Of a DNA stretch of 64,000 nt, positions 1 through 7,912 are shown one piece after another. The position numbers were made by a program, and so were the translations under genes. Source of the DNA: JAPLKX01 sp035530195 (lineage in GTDB: Bacteria; Hydrogenedentota; Hydrogenedentia; Hydrogenedentales; SLHB01); assembly GCA_035530195.1 (NCBI GenBank), contig DATKVG010000181.1:12163-76162 (forward strand), written 5' to 3'. The stretch's first letter is position 1, and each line of letters opens with the position of its first letter. The notes below the pieces were generated by a model. The model was not told the DNA's origin. It saw only the letters and a program-made list of their open reading frames with translations, and searched no databases.

Positions 1-1569
1 GGCGTGCCCATTACGCTGACCGCGCTGAAGGAAGGCGTGACGCCCACCGAGATCATCGACCGATACCACGCCGCCAATGAAAAAGCGTTTGCCGATATCG
101 GCATCTCGTATGACATCTACGGGCGCACCTCGTGGCCCATTCACATCGAAACGACTCAAGCGTTCTTCCGCAAGCTTTACGAGAAGGGCCACATCGAAAA
201 ACAGGTCATGAAACTGTGGTATTCCGAGCAGAGCGACCGGTTCCTGCCGGACCGGTACGTGAAAGGCACCTGCCCGAAATGCGGCTACACCGACGCCAGC
301 GGCGACGAGTGCGAGAATTGCGGGGCACAGTATGCTTCCGAGGATCTCGTTGCGCCGCGGGCAAATATCCCCGGCGACACGTCGACGCCGGTGCTGCGTG
401 ACTCGGCCCACTGGTTCCTCCGCCTGCAGGATTTCGCCCCGCAGATCAAAGCGTGGCTCGACGGCCATCCGGAGTGGCGGCCGAACGTCCGCGGGATCGC
501 TTACGGCTGGGTGTCGGACCTGCGTGCGCGGTGCATCACGCGCGACACCGACTGGGGCGTGCCCATCCCGCTGGACGACCCGGACAGCCAAAACAAGCGC
601 CTGTACGTCTGGTTTGATAACGTGATCGGCTACGTGACCAACACGCGCAAATGGGGCGAAGAAGCGCTGGGCGACCCCGACGCCTGGAAGCAATGGTGGA
701 AACACCCATCGAGCCGGCTCATCCATTTCATGGGCAAAGACAACGTGCCGTTCCACGCGGTGATCTTCCCGGCGATGCTGATCGGGCAGGAAGACTATGT
801 GCTCGCCGACAACGTCGTGGCGAACGAGTACCTCAACGTGTACAACCGCGAGCTCGGCAAGGCCGAAAAGGGCTCGAAATCGCGCGGCAACATGATCAGC
901 GTGAAATGGATTGTGTCGAAACTTCCGGCGGACGTCGTGCGCTATTACGTCTGCGCGAATGCACCCGAGACGCGGGACGCCAGCTTCGACTGGGACGAGC
1001 TGACGGCCCGGTACAACGGCGAGCTGTGCGACGTGGTCGGCAACTTCGTTCACCGCAGCCTCACCATGGCCGTGAAGAATTTCGATCACAAAGTGCCGGC
1101 GCCCGGCCCGCTGGACGACGATGACAAGGCCATGCTCGAGTTCCTGCCGCAGCAGGTCGATTCCGTGGCCGACGCCATCGAGAACTTCCGGTTCCGCCTG
1201 GCGATCGAGCGGTACGTCGAAACGGCCCGCCGCGCCAACCAATATTTCGACACGAAAGCGCCGTGGGTGACGCGGAAAACCGACCTCGAGCGGACCGGGA
1301 CAACCCTTTACGTCTGTTGCCAGGTCGTGCGGACGCTGTGCACGCTCACCGCGCCGTTCCTGCCGGGCGGCGCCGAAAAGCTGGCCGCCATTTTGAACGT
1401 CGCGCTCCCGCAAAACGGCCCCGCAGGCGGCCCCGACGCGTGGGAAGAAGCCAAACGCGAATTCCCCGCCGGAACCCCCATCAACGACCCCGTGGTCCTG
1501 TTCCCCAAACTGGACAAAGACGTCATCGCCGACCTCGCCGACCAGCACGCCCGCGGCGAAGCGTTCTAG
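1..1569 (+). CDS. metG: methionyl-tRNA synthetase, 5' end cut by window edge
   Basis: Cytoplasmic class I synthetase that charges tRNA-Met with methionine. The open frame runs off the left edge; the first codons read GVPITLTALKEG, the stretch that follows the usual GSD(D/E)H motif, so only the extreme N-terminus (the HIGH region) is missing. A zinc knuckle of two pairs (CPKC then CENC, about residues 91-107) and the KMSKS-type loop, here KGSKSRGN (about residue 291), are visible, followed by the anticodon-binding helices. The protein stops after the anticodon domain, so no C-terminal tRNA-binding extension is present. No start codon in the window should be taken as the true start. Downstream is a long repeat-rich gap, so it probably ends its transcription unit. 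Confidence 0.95.
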   Translation, partial: GVPITLTALKEGVTPTEIIDRYHAANEKAFADIGISYDIYGRTSWPIHIETTQAFFRKLYEKGHIEKQVMKLWYSEQSDRFLPDRYVKGTCPKCGYTDASGDECENCGAQYASEDLVAPRANIPGDTSTPVLRDSAHWFLRLQDFAPQIKAWLDGHPEWRPNVRGIAYGWVSDLRARCITRDTDWGVPIPLDDPDSQNKRLYVWFDNVIGYVTNTRKWGEEALGDPDAWKQWWKHPSSRLIHFMGKDNVPFHAVIFPAMLIGQEDYVLADNVVANEYLNVYNRELGKAEKGSKSRGNMISVKWIVSKLPADVVRYYVCANAPETRDASFDWDELTARYNGELCDVVGNFVHRSLTMAVKNFDHKVPAPGPLDDDDKAMLEFLPQQVDSVADAIENFRFRLAIERYVETARRANQYFDTKAPWVTRKTDLERTGTTLYVCCQVVRTLCTLTAPFLPGGAEKLAAILNVALPQNGPAGGPDAWEEAKREFPAGTPINDPVVLFPKLDKDVIADLADQHARGEAF

Positions 1570-1654
1570 ATAGGCGCGGACATCGGCGATGTCGGGCTAC
1601 TTTGTCGATCTCGTCGTGCTATTCAACTTGCGGGAATTCGGGGACAGGAATTCG

Positions 1655-1838
1655 GGGAATTCGGGGACACAATACTCATCTTCCGGCCGTTGCCAACTAC
1701 CCATTCCTAACGGTTCGCGTTTCCTCAAGAACCATCTCACAACCATAGCACTAACCCCCGACCGAAATAATTTAGTATTGTGTCCCCTTAATTCCCCCCT
1801 TAATTCCCCTTAATTCCCCTTAATTCCCCCTTAATTCC
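1655..1838. repeat. inverted-repeat element followed by a decamer array
   Basis: Positions 1663-1676 (ggggacacaatact) and 1774-1787 (agtattgtgtcccc) are a perfect 14-base inverted repeat about 97 bases apart. The outer flanks are made of reiterated short units. On the left there are copies of gaattcgggga from about 1634. On the right there are five tandem units of ttaattcccc with 4 to 6 C (1788-1838, last one partial). The layout resembles a non-autonomous palindromic element of the kind mobilised by REP-associated tyrosine transposases, but no transposase is in the window. The rest of the 1570-2023 gap holds the two hairpin repeats at 1893 and 1951 and no credible gene. Confidence 0.6.
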
Positions 1839-1892
1839 GACCGTGCGGGGGCGGCGGTGTGGCTTACGCACCCCAGCCAGCGGTTAGAAGCT

Positions 1893-1978
1893 GCGGTCGA
1901 GCAGGAGCTCGACCCCACCGCCATGCTACGTTGGGTCAGCGGCGGGAAGCGCGGTCGAGCAGGAGCTCGACCCCACCG
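1893..1978. repeat. two identical 28-base hairpin repeats
   Basis: The same 28-base unit occurs at 1893-1920 and 1951-1978, 30 bases apart. Its core is ggtcgag-caggag-ctcgacc, a 7-base stem with a 6-base loop, followed by cccaccg. The two copies are identical over all 28 bases. They lie between metG and the 3' end of a minus-strand gene, so they could act as REP-like transcript-end structures. Confidence 0.6.
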
Positions 1979-2023
1979 CACGTTGATCTGGGAAAACTTG
2001 TCGATTGCGGCTTCCTAGCCGCG

Positions 2024-3313
2024 TTAGTTGGCTTTTTGGGCTTTTATGATGAGTTCTCCTCGGCCGATGTAATCGTGTTCGAGGAGTTGGTATTGGCGGT
2101 CTTTGAGGATGGTTGAGAGCGAGTTGAGTGTGTAGTGGGTGATGTGCTCTTCGGCATAGGCGCTGGGAGCGATTTTGCCGTAGAACCATTCGGTTACGCG
2201 CCATTCCCACCGGTCGTAATCGGGCGTGCCCAGCACGAGGATTCCGCCCGGCTTGAGGATGCGGGTGAGTTCGTCGAACACGTTGCCGTTATCGTGGGGG
2301 ATATGCTCGACCACTTCGGAGCAGATGACGCACTCGAATGCGTTGTCGGGGAACGGGAGGCGGAGTGCGTCGGCCTGGGTAAGCAGGGTGTTGGTTCTTC
2401 GCATGAACACGAGCTTGTCGTGGCGGATGTCAACGCCGACGGCGTGTGGCATGTCGGCGAGTATGCGGCTGCTGCCGCAGCCGACGTCGCAGGTGGGCAC
2501 GAACCGCGGGGCGTATCGCAGGATGATGTGGTGGCGTGTCCGCTGCCAGTAGCGTTGCAGCCAGATCCGGCTGTCGTATGCGCGCCAGTCGTAGTCGGGG
2601 AACTGGACGGAGTTGCGCATTCTCCATACGCGGTAGAAGAGGCGGAGGTAGTCTTTTCCGAACTTGATGATGCGTGCTTTGGAGGAGCCGCTGCCGCGGG
2701 GTTTGTAGTGGAACGGGACTTCGCAGACGTTGAGGCCCTTGCCGTAGGCCTTGAGGAGGATCTCGATGAGGATGACGAAATTGGTGAAGGTGAGGTCCAT
2801 CCCGTCGAAAATGGTTTTTCTGTACAGGCGAAACCCGCTGGACATGTCGCGGACGGGCACGGACAGGCCGCTGCTGAAGAACCGGTTGAGTATTCGGCTG
2901 AGCGTGTAGCGGAACCAGGGCTGGTCGGCGTACCCGCCGGGTACATAGCGCGACGCAATGACGACGTCGCCATTTTCGCGGGCGTCCCAGAGGTTTTTGA
3001 TGAAGGGTGTGGGGTGGGACATGTCGGCGTCCATGGTTTGGACGTACCTGCCGTTGGCCTCGCAGATTCCGCGGAAAATGGCGGCGCCGTAGCCGGGTTC
3101 GGTTTCGCAGACGTATCGTGCGCCGGCTTGTTCGACGACTTTGCGGGTGCCGTCCTGGCTGTTGCCGTCGACGATAATGATTTCCCAGGAGATACCGAGC
3201 TGGTCGAGGTCGCTGCGGAGAAGCGGAAGGAGGCGGTACAGGTTTGGCGCCTCGTTCAGCGCGGCGATAATGATAGAAAGATCGAGCGAGTCAGCTTTTA
3301 ACGCCGGTTTCAT
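2024..3313 (-). CDS. GT2 glycosyltransferase fused to a SAM-dependent methyltransferase
   Basis: The first ~230 residues form a GT-A, DPM1-like glycosyltransferase. It has SIIIAALNE at the start, IVDGNSQDGT, the metal-binding run MDADMSHP, and a later segment resembling polyprenyl-phosphate sugar transferases (SSGFRLYRK). The last ~170 residues are a class I methyltransferase with the SAM loop DVGCGSSR, an acidic end to strand 2 (GVDIRHD), CSEVVEHIPHD and LKPGGILVLGTPDY. No membrane segment is evident. The ATG at 3313 is preferred over an upstream in-frame TTG at 3337. Family knowledge suggests transfer of a sugar onto a lipid or glycan followed by methylation, but substrates cannot be read from sequence. 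It stands alone between a repeat-rich gap and the potassium transport genes. Confidence 0.75.
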   Translation of the reverse strand: MKPALKADSLDLSIIIAALNEAPNLYRLLPLLRSDLDQLGISWEIIIVDGNSQDGTRKVVEQAGARYVCETEPGYGAAIFRGICEANGRYVQTMDADMSHPTPFIKNLWDARENGDVVIASRYVPGGYADQPWFRYTLSRILNRFFSSGLSVPVRDMSSGFRLYRKTIFDGMDLTFTNFVILIEILLKAYGKGLNVCEVPFHYKPRGSGSSKARIIKFGKDYLRLFYRVWRMRNSVQFPDYDWRAYDSRIWLQRYWQRTRHHIILRYAPRFVPTCDVGCGSSRILADMPHAVGVDIRHDKLVFMRRTNTLLTQADALRLPFPDNAFECVICSEVVEHIPHDNGNVFDELTRILKPGGILVLGTPDYDRWEWRVTEWFYGKIAPSAYAEEHITHYTLNSLSTILKDRQYQLLEHDYIGRGELIIKAQKAN

Positions 3314-3445
3314 GGTTATCTCGAGAGAACGTGCCAATCAAACACAAGAAACGATAGTCTACTATGCGTGGGCGTGTTTTTGCAAAGCCGACTCCGCCGT
3401 CGGGTGCACCGTCGCTCTTGCCGGAAAGTTTTTGCCCCGCCATGT

Positions 3446-4924
3446 TCAGCGGAAACTCATGTGCCTGGCGTCGTTGATGATTTTAACGATGCTGACGAAG
3501 ATGACGTAGAACTCGAGGCGGCCCAGGAACATCCCCGCCATCATGGTCCAGAGGATCAGGGGCGGCGTGGTGGCGTTGGTAATTCCAAGGCTGAGGCCGA
3601 CGGTCCCCTGTGCGGAGGCGTACTCGAACAGGGCGTCGCCCACCGGATATCCGTGTGCGGCGACGACGGCGGTGCCGATAATCAGGCCGATGAGGTATAC
3701 GGCGATGTAGTTTTGGGCCATCCGGATCCGGCGGTCGTCGACGTAGAGTTTTCCGGGGCCGTACCAGATATAGTTTTCCTCGACAATGCTCTTGGGGAGC
3801 ATCGATCGGCGGAATTCCCACAGGATTGACCGAAACACGATGTAGACGCGGATTTGTTTGAGGGCGCCGGAAGTGGAGCCGGCGCCGCCGCCGATTACCA
3901 TGAGCGTGATCAGCAACAAGAGCGGAAGCCCGCTCCATTGGCGATAGACCGTGGTCTGGAATCCGGTGCCGGTCAAGGCGGAAATCGGCTCGAAGCATGC
4001 GACACGTAATGTCTTGGCGAACTGCGGAAACACTCTTCCGTAGAACAGGGTGGCCGCGAGTATGAAAAGGGACAGTACGATCGCCACAAAAGAGAGGCGG
4101 ATTTCGGCGTTACGCCACACGAGACCCAGCTTGCCTTGCAGGAGCAGGTAGGCCGTGAGAAAGTTGGTGCCGCCCAGCAGCATGAGGACGATGACCACGG
4201 CCTCAATCCGAGGCGAATCGAAATAGGCGATGCTTTCGGGCCTCGTGGAGAATCCGCCGGTGCCCAGGCCGGTGAACGCGTGGTTCACGGCTTCAAAAAA
4301 GGTCATTCCAGCCGCCCACAGGGCCAGAATGCCGAGTATGGCGTAACCGGTGTACAACACGAGCACAATTTTGGCCGAGTCGCGCACATGGGGGGCGAGT
4401 TGGTCGGTTCGTCCTTCGGCCACGGACAGGTTTTGGCCGAGGGGTCCGGCGATGGTTGCCAGCATGATGAGGGCGAGGCCTGCGCCGCCGATGTATTGGG
4501 TAATGCTGCGCCACAAAAGAATCACATGAGGAACGGCGAGTACGTCGGTAACGGTGAGCCCCGTGCCGGACCATCCGCTGACCGATTCAAACAGGGCGTT
4601 CGTAATGCTGTAGCCGCAAACGTCCACGTATGGGACTGCCGAGAAGGCCGCGATGACTACCCAGGAAAGGAACACGATGATGGCCCCTTCCTGGAGCGTG
4701 AGGGCCACTTGGGTGCGCGTGCGAAACAGCCGCCAGATAACGGCGCCCAAAACGATTTCCAGGAACGCCGGTACAATAAACTGTGGCGCATACACGTATT
4801 CACCGGGCCATCCGAGCAGCGCCAGGAGCGGCGTCAGCATCCCGATTCCGCCCAGTACGAGCACGCCGCCCGTAGCGGCCAGGATGGCCTTGTACCTGGT
4901 GAGAAGATGCGGGTTTCGCCGCAT
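3446..4924 (-). CDS. trkH: Trk/Ktr-type potassium uptake pore subunit
   Basis: Integral membrane pore for K+ uptake, 492 residues, many hydrophobic helices. Four pore-loop filter segments of the TrkH/KtrB family are readable in order: GWSGTGLTV, GLGTGGFST, LTGTGFQT and AQGTVGLSLG. Each carries the central glycine that lines the filter. It follows two TrkA-type regulatory genes on the same strand with 10 bases to the nearest, so the three form one uptake operon. The regulatory subunits are expected to form a cytoplasmic ring under the pore. Its start at 4924 is close behind the previous stop. Confidence 0.9.
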   Translation of the reverse strand: MRRNPHLLTRYKAILAATGGVLVLGGIGMLTPLLALLGWPGEYVYAPQFIVPAFLEIVLGAVIWRLFRTRTQVALTLQEGAIIVFLSWVVIAAFSAVPYVDVCGYSITNALFESVSGWSGTGLTVTDVLAVPHVILLWRSITQYIGGAGLALIMLATIAGPLGQNLSVAEGRTDQLAPHVRDSAKIVLVLYTGYAILGILALWAAGMTFFEAVNHAFTGLGTGGFSTRPESIAYFDSPRIEAVVIVLMLLGGTNFLTAYLLLQGKLGLVWRNAEIRLSFVAIVLSLFILAATLFYGRVFPQFAKTLRVACFEPISALTGTGFQTTVYRQWSGLPLLLLITLMVIGGGAGSTSGALKQIRVYIVFRSILWEFRRSMLPKSIVEENYIWYGPGKLYVDDRRIRMAQNYIAVYLIGLIIGTAVVAAHGYPVGDALFEYASAQGTVGLSLGITNATTPPLILWTMMAGMFLGRLEFYVIFVSIVKIINDARHMSFR

Positions 4925-4934
4925 GAGGCGTTTG

Positions 4935-5603
4935 CTACTCCAACGGTTCGCCGGTGAGAGTTTTCATGGCGGCGGAGTGGTTTTGCGGTTCTGAGATGAC
5001 GATGAGCCGGTCGCTGGCGGCGATGACGGTGGTGCCGCGGGGAACAATGGCCTGGTCTTCGCGCAACACGCAGGCAACCAGCGAATTCTCCGGCATTTGG
5101 ATTTCGCTCATGGCTTTGCCGGCGGCGGGCGATTTGTCAGTCAGTTTGACCTCGGTGACGGTGATTTTGCCTTCGGCCACGGGGATGAGGTCGGAAATTC
5201 CGACGGAATCGACCCGTTGCTCGATGAGGCTGGAGAGGAGCAGCGTGATTGAGAAGGTGTTGGCGATTCCCAACTGCCGGAACACTTGTTCATTGTCGGG
5301 GTCGTTGACGAGCGAGATGATCCGGGGCACGTGAAACTTCATGTCGGCAAGCTGGCAGGTCACGAGGTTGTCCTCGTCGCGGGGCGCCGCGGCCAGGACG
5401 GCGTCGACGGTCTCCGCGCCGGCGTCCTCGAGCACTTGGGGGCTGCTCCCATCGCCGAACACGATGGTGGCGCTCGTCCGTCTTGCCAGCCAACTGCAAT
5501 CTTCGCGGTCGCGGTTAATGACGGTGACTTCGTAGTTTTTCGCCTGAAACGCTCGGCAGAGGAAGTAAGCCAGCTTTCGTTCTGCGACTATAATTATGTG
5601 CAT
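4935..5603 (-). CDS. trkA: TrkA-type potassium channel regulator with a degenerate nucleotide loop
   Basis: 222 residues starting MHIIIVAERK; an open frame extends upstream but that part overlaps the neighbouring gene and is compositionally unlike a protein. An RCK N-domain (residues about 1-135) is followed by an RCK C-domain (about 140-222, ending in a strand IVISEP). The expected GxGxxG nucleotide-binding loop reads VAERKLA, with no glycine left, although the later acidic residue (VINRD) and GDGSSP are kept. It lies between the pore gene and a second, single-domain TrkA protein with an intact loop, so the two probably make a hetero-oligomeric ring in which only one subunit type binds dinucleotide or ATP. 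Confidence 0.8.
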   Translation of the reverse strand: MHIIIVAERKLAYFLCRAFQAKNYEVTVINRDREDCSWLARRTSATIVFGDGSSPQVLEDAGAETVDAVLAAAPRDEDNLVTCQLADMKFHVPRIISLVNDPDNEQVFRQLGIANTFSITLLLSSLIEQRVDSVGISDLIPVAEGKITVTEVKLTDKSPAAGKAMSEIQMPENSLVACVLREDQAIVPRGTTVIAASDRLIVISEPQNHSAAMKTLTGEPLE

Positions 5604-5637
5604 GTCTTTTTTCCAGAAGGGTTTATGGCGCCGGCGG

Positions 5638-6072
5638 TCATTCGGAGGGGAACGCGAGCGCGCCAGCGATGGCGGCGATGGCGTCTCCGGCGACGATGCT
5701 CGGGCAGATGGTGTCAATCCCCATGTCGCGGTACACCTGTTCACGCATGGGGTCGTTGACCCGCACCATCACGTTGGGCACCTTGAAGACCTTCTTGGCA
5801 ACCTGGGCTACCATGAGGTTGACGTTATCCTCGTGGGTGACGGCGAGCAAGAGGTCCGCTTTGTCCGTTTTTGCCTCTTGGAGTATCCGGAATTCGATTG
5901 CATCGCCTTCGATCCTGAATCCGCTGAACTCCGAAGACAATGCTTCGAAAGCGGCTTCATCGTTATCAATGACAACGACGCTGTGCCCGTGCGCGCTCAA
6001 CTTGTTGGCGACGTAGGAACCCAGGCGGCCGCAACCGGCAATCACGGCATAAAGCTGTCTTGGTGCAACCAT
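5638..6072 (-). CDS. single-domain TrkA-N (RCK N) potassium transport regulator
   Basis: 144 residues, only the Rossmann-like RCK N-domain. The loop GCGRLGS near residue 14 is an intact GxGxxG and is followed by the acidic strand end VVIDND and the EGDA segment. The RCK C-domain is absent, and there is no frame continuing it. First gene of the trkA-trkA-trkH set; 34 bases separate it from the next gene. Division into one nucleotide-binding half and one half carrying the C-domain is known for some Ktr/Trk systems; that these two partner each other is inference from adjacency. Confidence 0.82.
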   Translation of the reverse strand: MVAPRQLYAVIAGCGRLGSYVANKLSAHGHSVVVIDNDEAAFEALSSEFSGFRIEGDAIEFRILQEAKTDKADLLLAVTHEDNVNLMVAQVAKKVFKVPNVMVRVNDPMREQVYRDMGIDTICPSIVAGDAIAAIAGALAFPSE

Positions 6073-6180
6073 GGCTGATGAGTGTTAACTGTAATTAGAG
6101 GTGCAAAAAGCCGTTCCCGAATACGCGCTTACTGCGAATAATACTCCGCTACCGGGTTGGGGTGCAACATTCTTATTCGG

Positions 6181-7587
6181 TTATTCGGTGTTGGCAGGTT
6201 CCCAGAGGTGGGAGCGCGTTTCGGCGACGACCACGCCGCTGAGCAGGATCAGACAGACCAGGTTCGGAATCGCCATCAGCGCGTTGGCAATGTCTGCAAA
6301 GTCCCAAACTGCCTGGAGATGGCTGACCGACCCGACGAGCACGAAAACCACCCAAAGCAGGCGGTAAGGCAATATGGACCTTTTTCCGAACAGATATTCG
6401 GCGGCGCGCTCGCCGTAGTACGACCAGCCCAGAATGGTCGAGAAGACGAACGTAACCAGGCCCATCCCAAGAATCGCAGGCCCAATCGTCGGCATTCTAT
6501 TGAACGCGGCGGCGGTAAGTGCGGCGCCGTTGAGGGACCCTTGGGTCCAGTCGCCGGAATTAACCAGTACCAGGCCGGTCAGGGCGCAGATGACGACCGT
6601 GTCCCAGAACGTGCCGGTCGAGGAGACGAGGGCTTGCCGGACGGGGTTTTTGGTTTTTGCGGCTGCTGCGACGATTGGTGCGCTTCCGAGGCCGGACTCG
6701 TTGGAGAACAGGCCGCGGGCGATGCCATATCGCATGGCCCGTCGCATGCCTTCGCCGAGGAATCCGCCAACGACCGCTTGGCCCGTGAAGGCGGTTTTGA
6801 AGATGAGTGCCAGCGTTGCGGGGATGGTCGGCAGGCCCAGGATGAGCAGGACCACGCACCCCAGGACGTACGCGATTGCCATGAAGGGCACGAGAATCTG
6901 GCATACGCGCGCGATCGACCGGATGCCGCCCAGGATTACCATCGCCGTGAGCGCCATCAGGATAGTTCCCGTAACCCAGGGATTGACGTGCCAGCGGGTT
7001 TCAACGAGCAGCTGGGCTATCGCGTTGGCCTGCACCATGTTGCCGATGCCGAACGCCGCGATGGCCGTGAATGCGGCGAAAAGCATGCCGAGCCATTTGC
7101 AGTTGAGGCCGCGGTCGAGGACGTACATCGGGCCGCCGGCAAAGTGTCCGGTTTCGGTGGTGATCCGGTACTTCACCGCCAGGAGGGCTTCGGCGTATTT
7201 GGTGGAGATGCCGAACACGCCCGTCAGCCACATCCAGAGTACGGCGCCGGGCCCGCCGGCCACAACGGCCGTGGCCACGCCGACAATGTTGCCCGTTCCG
7301 ATAGTGGCGGCCAGTGCCGTGGTGAGCGCGCCGAAATGGCTGACGTCGCCCTCGCCTTCCACGCCCCGCTCGAGCGACAGCCGTATTCCGCGGCCGACGT
7401 AGCGCTGAATAAACCGGAGCCGGACCGTGAGGAAGATGTGGGTGCCAAACAGGAGGACCAGCATCCACGGCCCCCACATCAGCCCGCTGAGCGCGCCCAG
7501 TAACGGGCCGAAACCTTCGCCGGCCGCTGCCCGGATAGGCTCAAAATAATCGGCAACGGCGCCCCCGACACGGATGAGAACTTCCAT
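6181..7587 (-). CDS. sodium:alanine/glycine symporter (AGCS family)
   Basis: Inner-membrane secondary transporter, about 468 residues and roughly a dozen hydrophobic helices. Family hallmarks include ATIGTGNIVGVATA near the N-terminus, GGPGAVLWMW and a mid-protein segment ending GLFSNESGLGSAP. Na+-coupled uptake of alanine or glycine is the usual function of the family; which amino acid is used here is not visible. The start ATG at 7587 is chosen because GGGAG (7595-7599 on the minus strand) sits 7 bases upstream; an earlier in-frame start adds only a poorly matching 19 residues. A MITE-like repeat lies just upstream. Confidence 0.9.
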   Translation of the reverse strand: MEVLIRVGGAVADYFEPIRAAAGEGFGPLLGALSGLMWGPWMLVLLFGTHIFLTVRLRFIQRYVGRGIRLSLERGVEGEGDVSHFGALTTALAATIGTGNIVGVATAVVAGGPGAVLWMWLTGVFGISTKYAEALLAVKYRITTETGHFAGGPMYVLDRGLNCKWLGMLFAAFTAIAAFGIGNMVQANAIAQLLVETRWHVNPWVTGTILMALTAMVILGGIRSIARVCQILVPFMAIAYVLGCVVLLILGLPTIPATLALIFKTAFTGQAVVGGFLGEGMRRAMRYGIARGLFSNESGLGSAPIVAAAAKTKNPVRQALVSSTGTFWDTVVICALTGLVLVNSGDWTQGSLNGAALTAAAFNRMPTIGPAILGMGLVTFVFSTILGWSYYGERAAEYLFGKRSILPYRLLWVVFVLVGSVSHLQAVWDFADIANALMAIPNLVCLILLSGVVVAETRSHLWEPANTE

Positions 7588-7678
7588 ACACGTGCTCCCG
7601 ATAACAACAAAGCCGATCGTACCGAAACAGGTTGGTGTTAGCAAGATCAGCCGCAGCGCGGTTGGTTTTCTTCAACCA

Positions 7679-7823
7679 GAATCCGCGGGTAAGGCTGTCT
7701 CACCTCGAAGCGAGTCCTTGATTGGGGGCAAGCGGCAAGATGCCGCTTCTACATTGGCTGCAAACGTAGACGCGGCATCTGCGCGGCATCCTGCCGCGTT
7801 GCGCGTTTCTTACGTACGGATCC
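7679..7823. mobile_element. MITE-like element, copy 1
   Basis: About 145 bases with imperfect terminal inverted repeats, gaatccgcgggtaag on the left and cttacgtacggatcc on the right. The interior carries small stem-loops such as gcggca-aga-tgccgc and gcggca-tcc-tgccgc. A longer copy with the same ends and interior occurs at 27630-27873. It has no coding capacity and fills most of the 325-base gap between the symporter and the NrdD-like gene, which it separates from any upstream promoter. Confidence 0.65.
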
Positions 7824-7912
7824 GGTTTCAACATATGCGCCCGCTTGTGTTACGGGGTTTGTTCGGGGTAGACTGCTTCGCTGCGAGCAAGAGGGGCGGG
7901 AAAATTCGACCA

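Noticed and set aside
870..900. KGSKS in MetRS instead of KMSKS considered as a sign of a broken gene.
   Set aside because: The second position of this loop varies in class I synthetases, the lysines and serines that matter are kept, and the rest of the protein is intact.
1788..1838. Tandem units of ttaattcccc considered as a CRISPR array.
   Set aside because: Units are about 10 bases long and adjacent, with no unique spacers and no cas genes.
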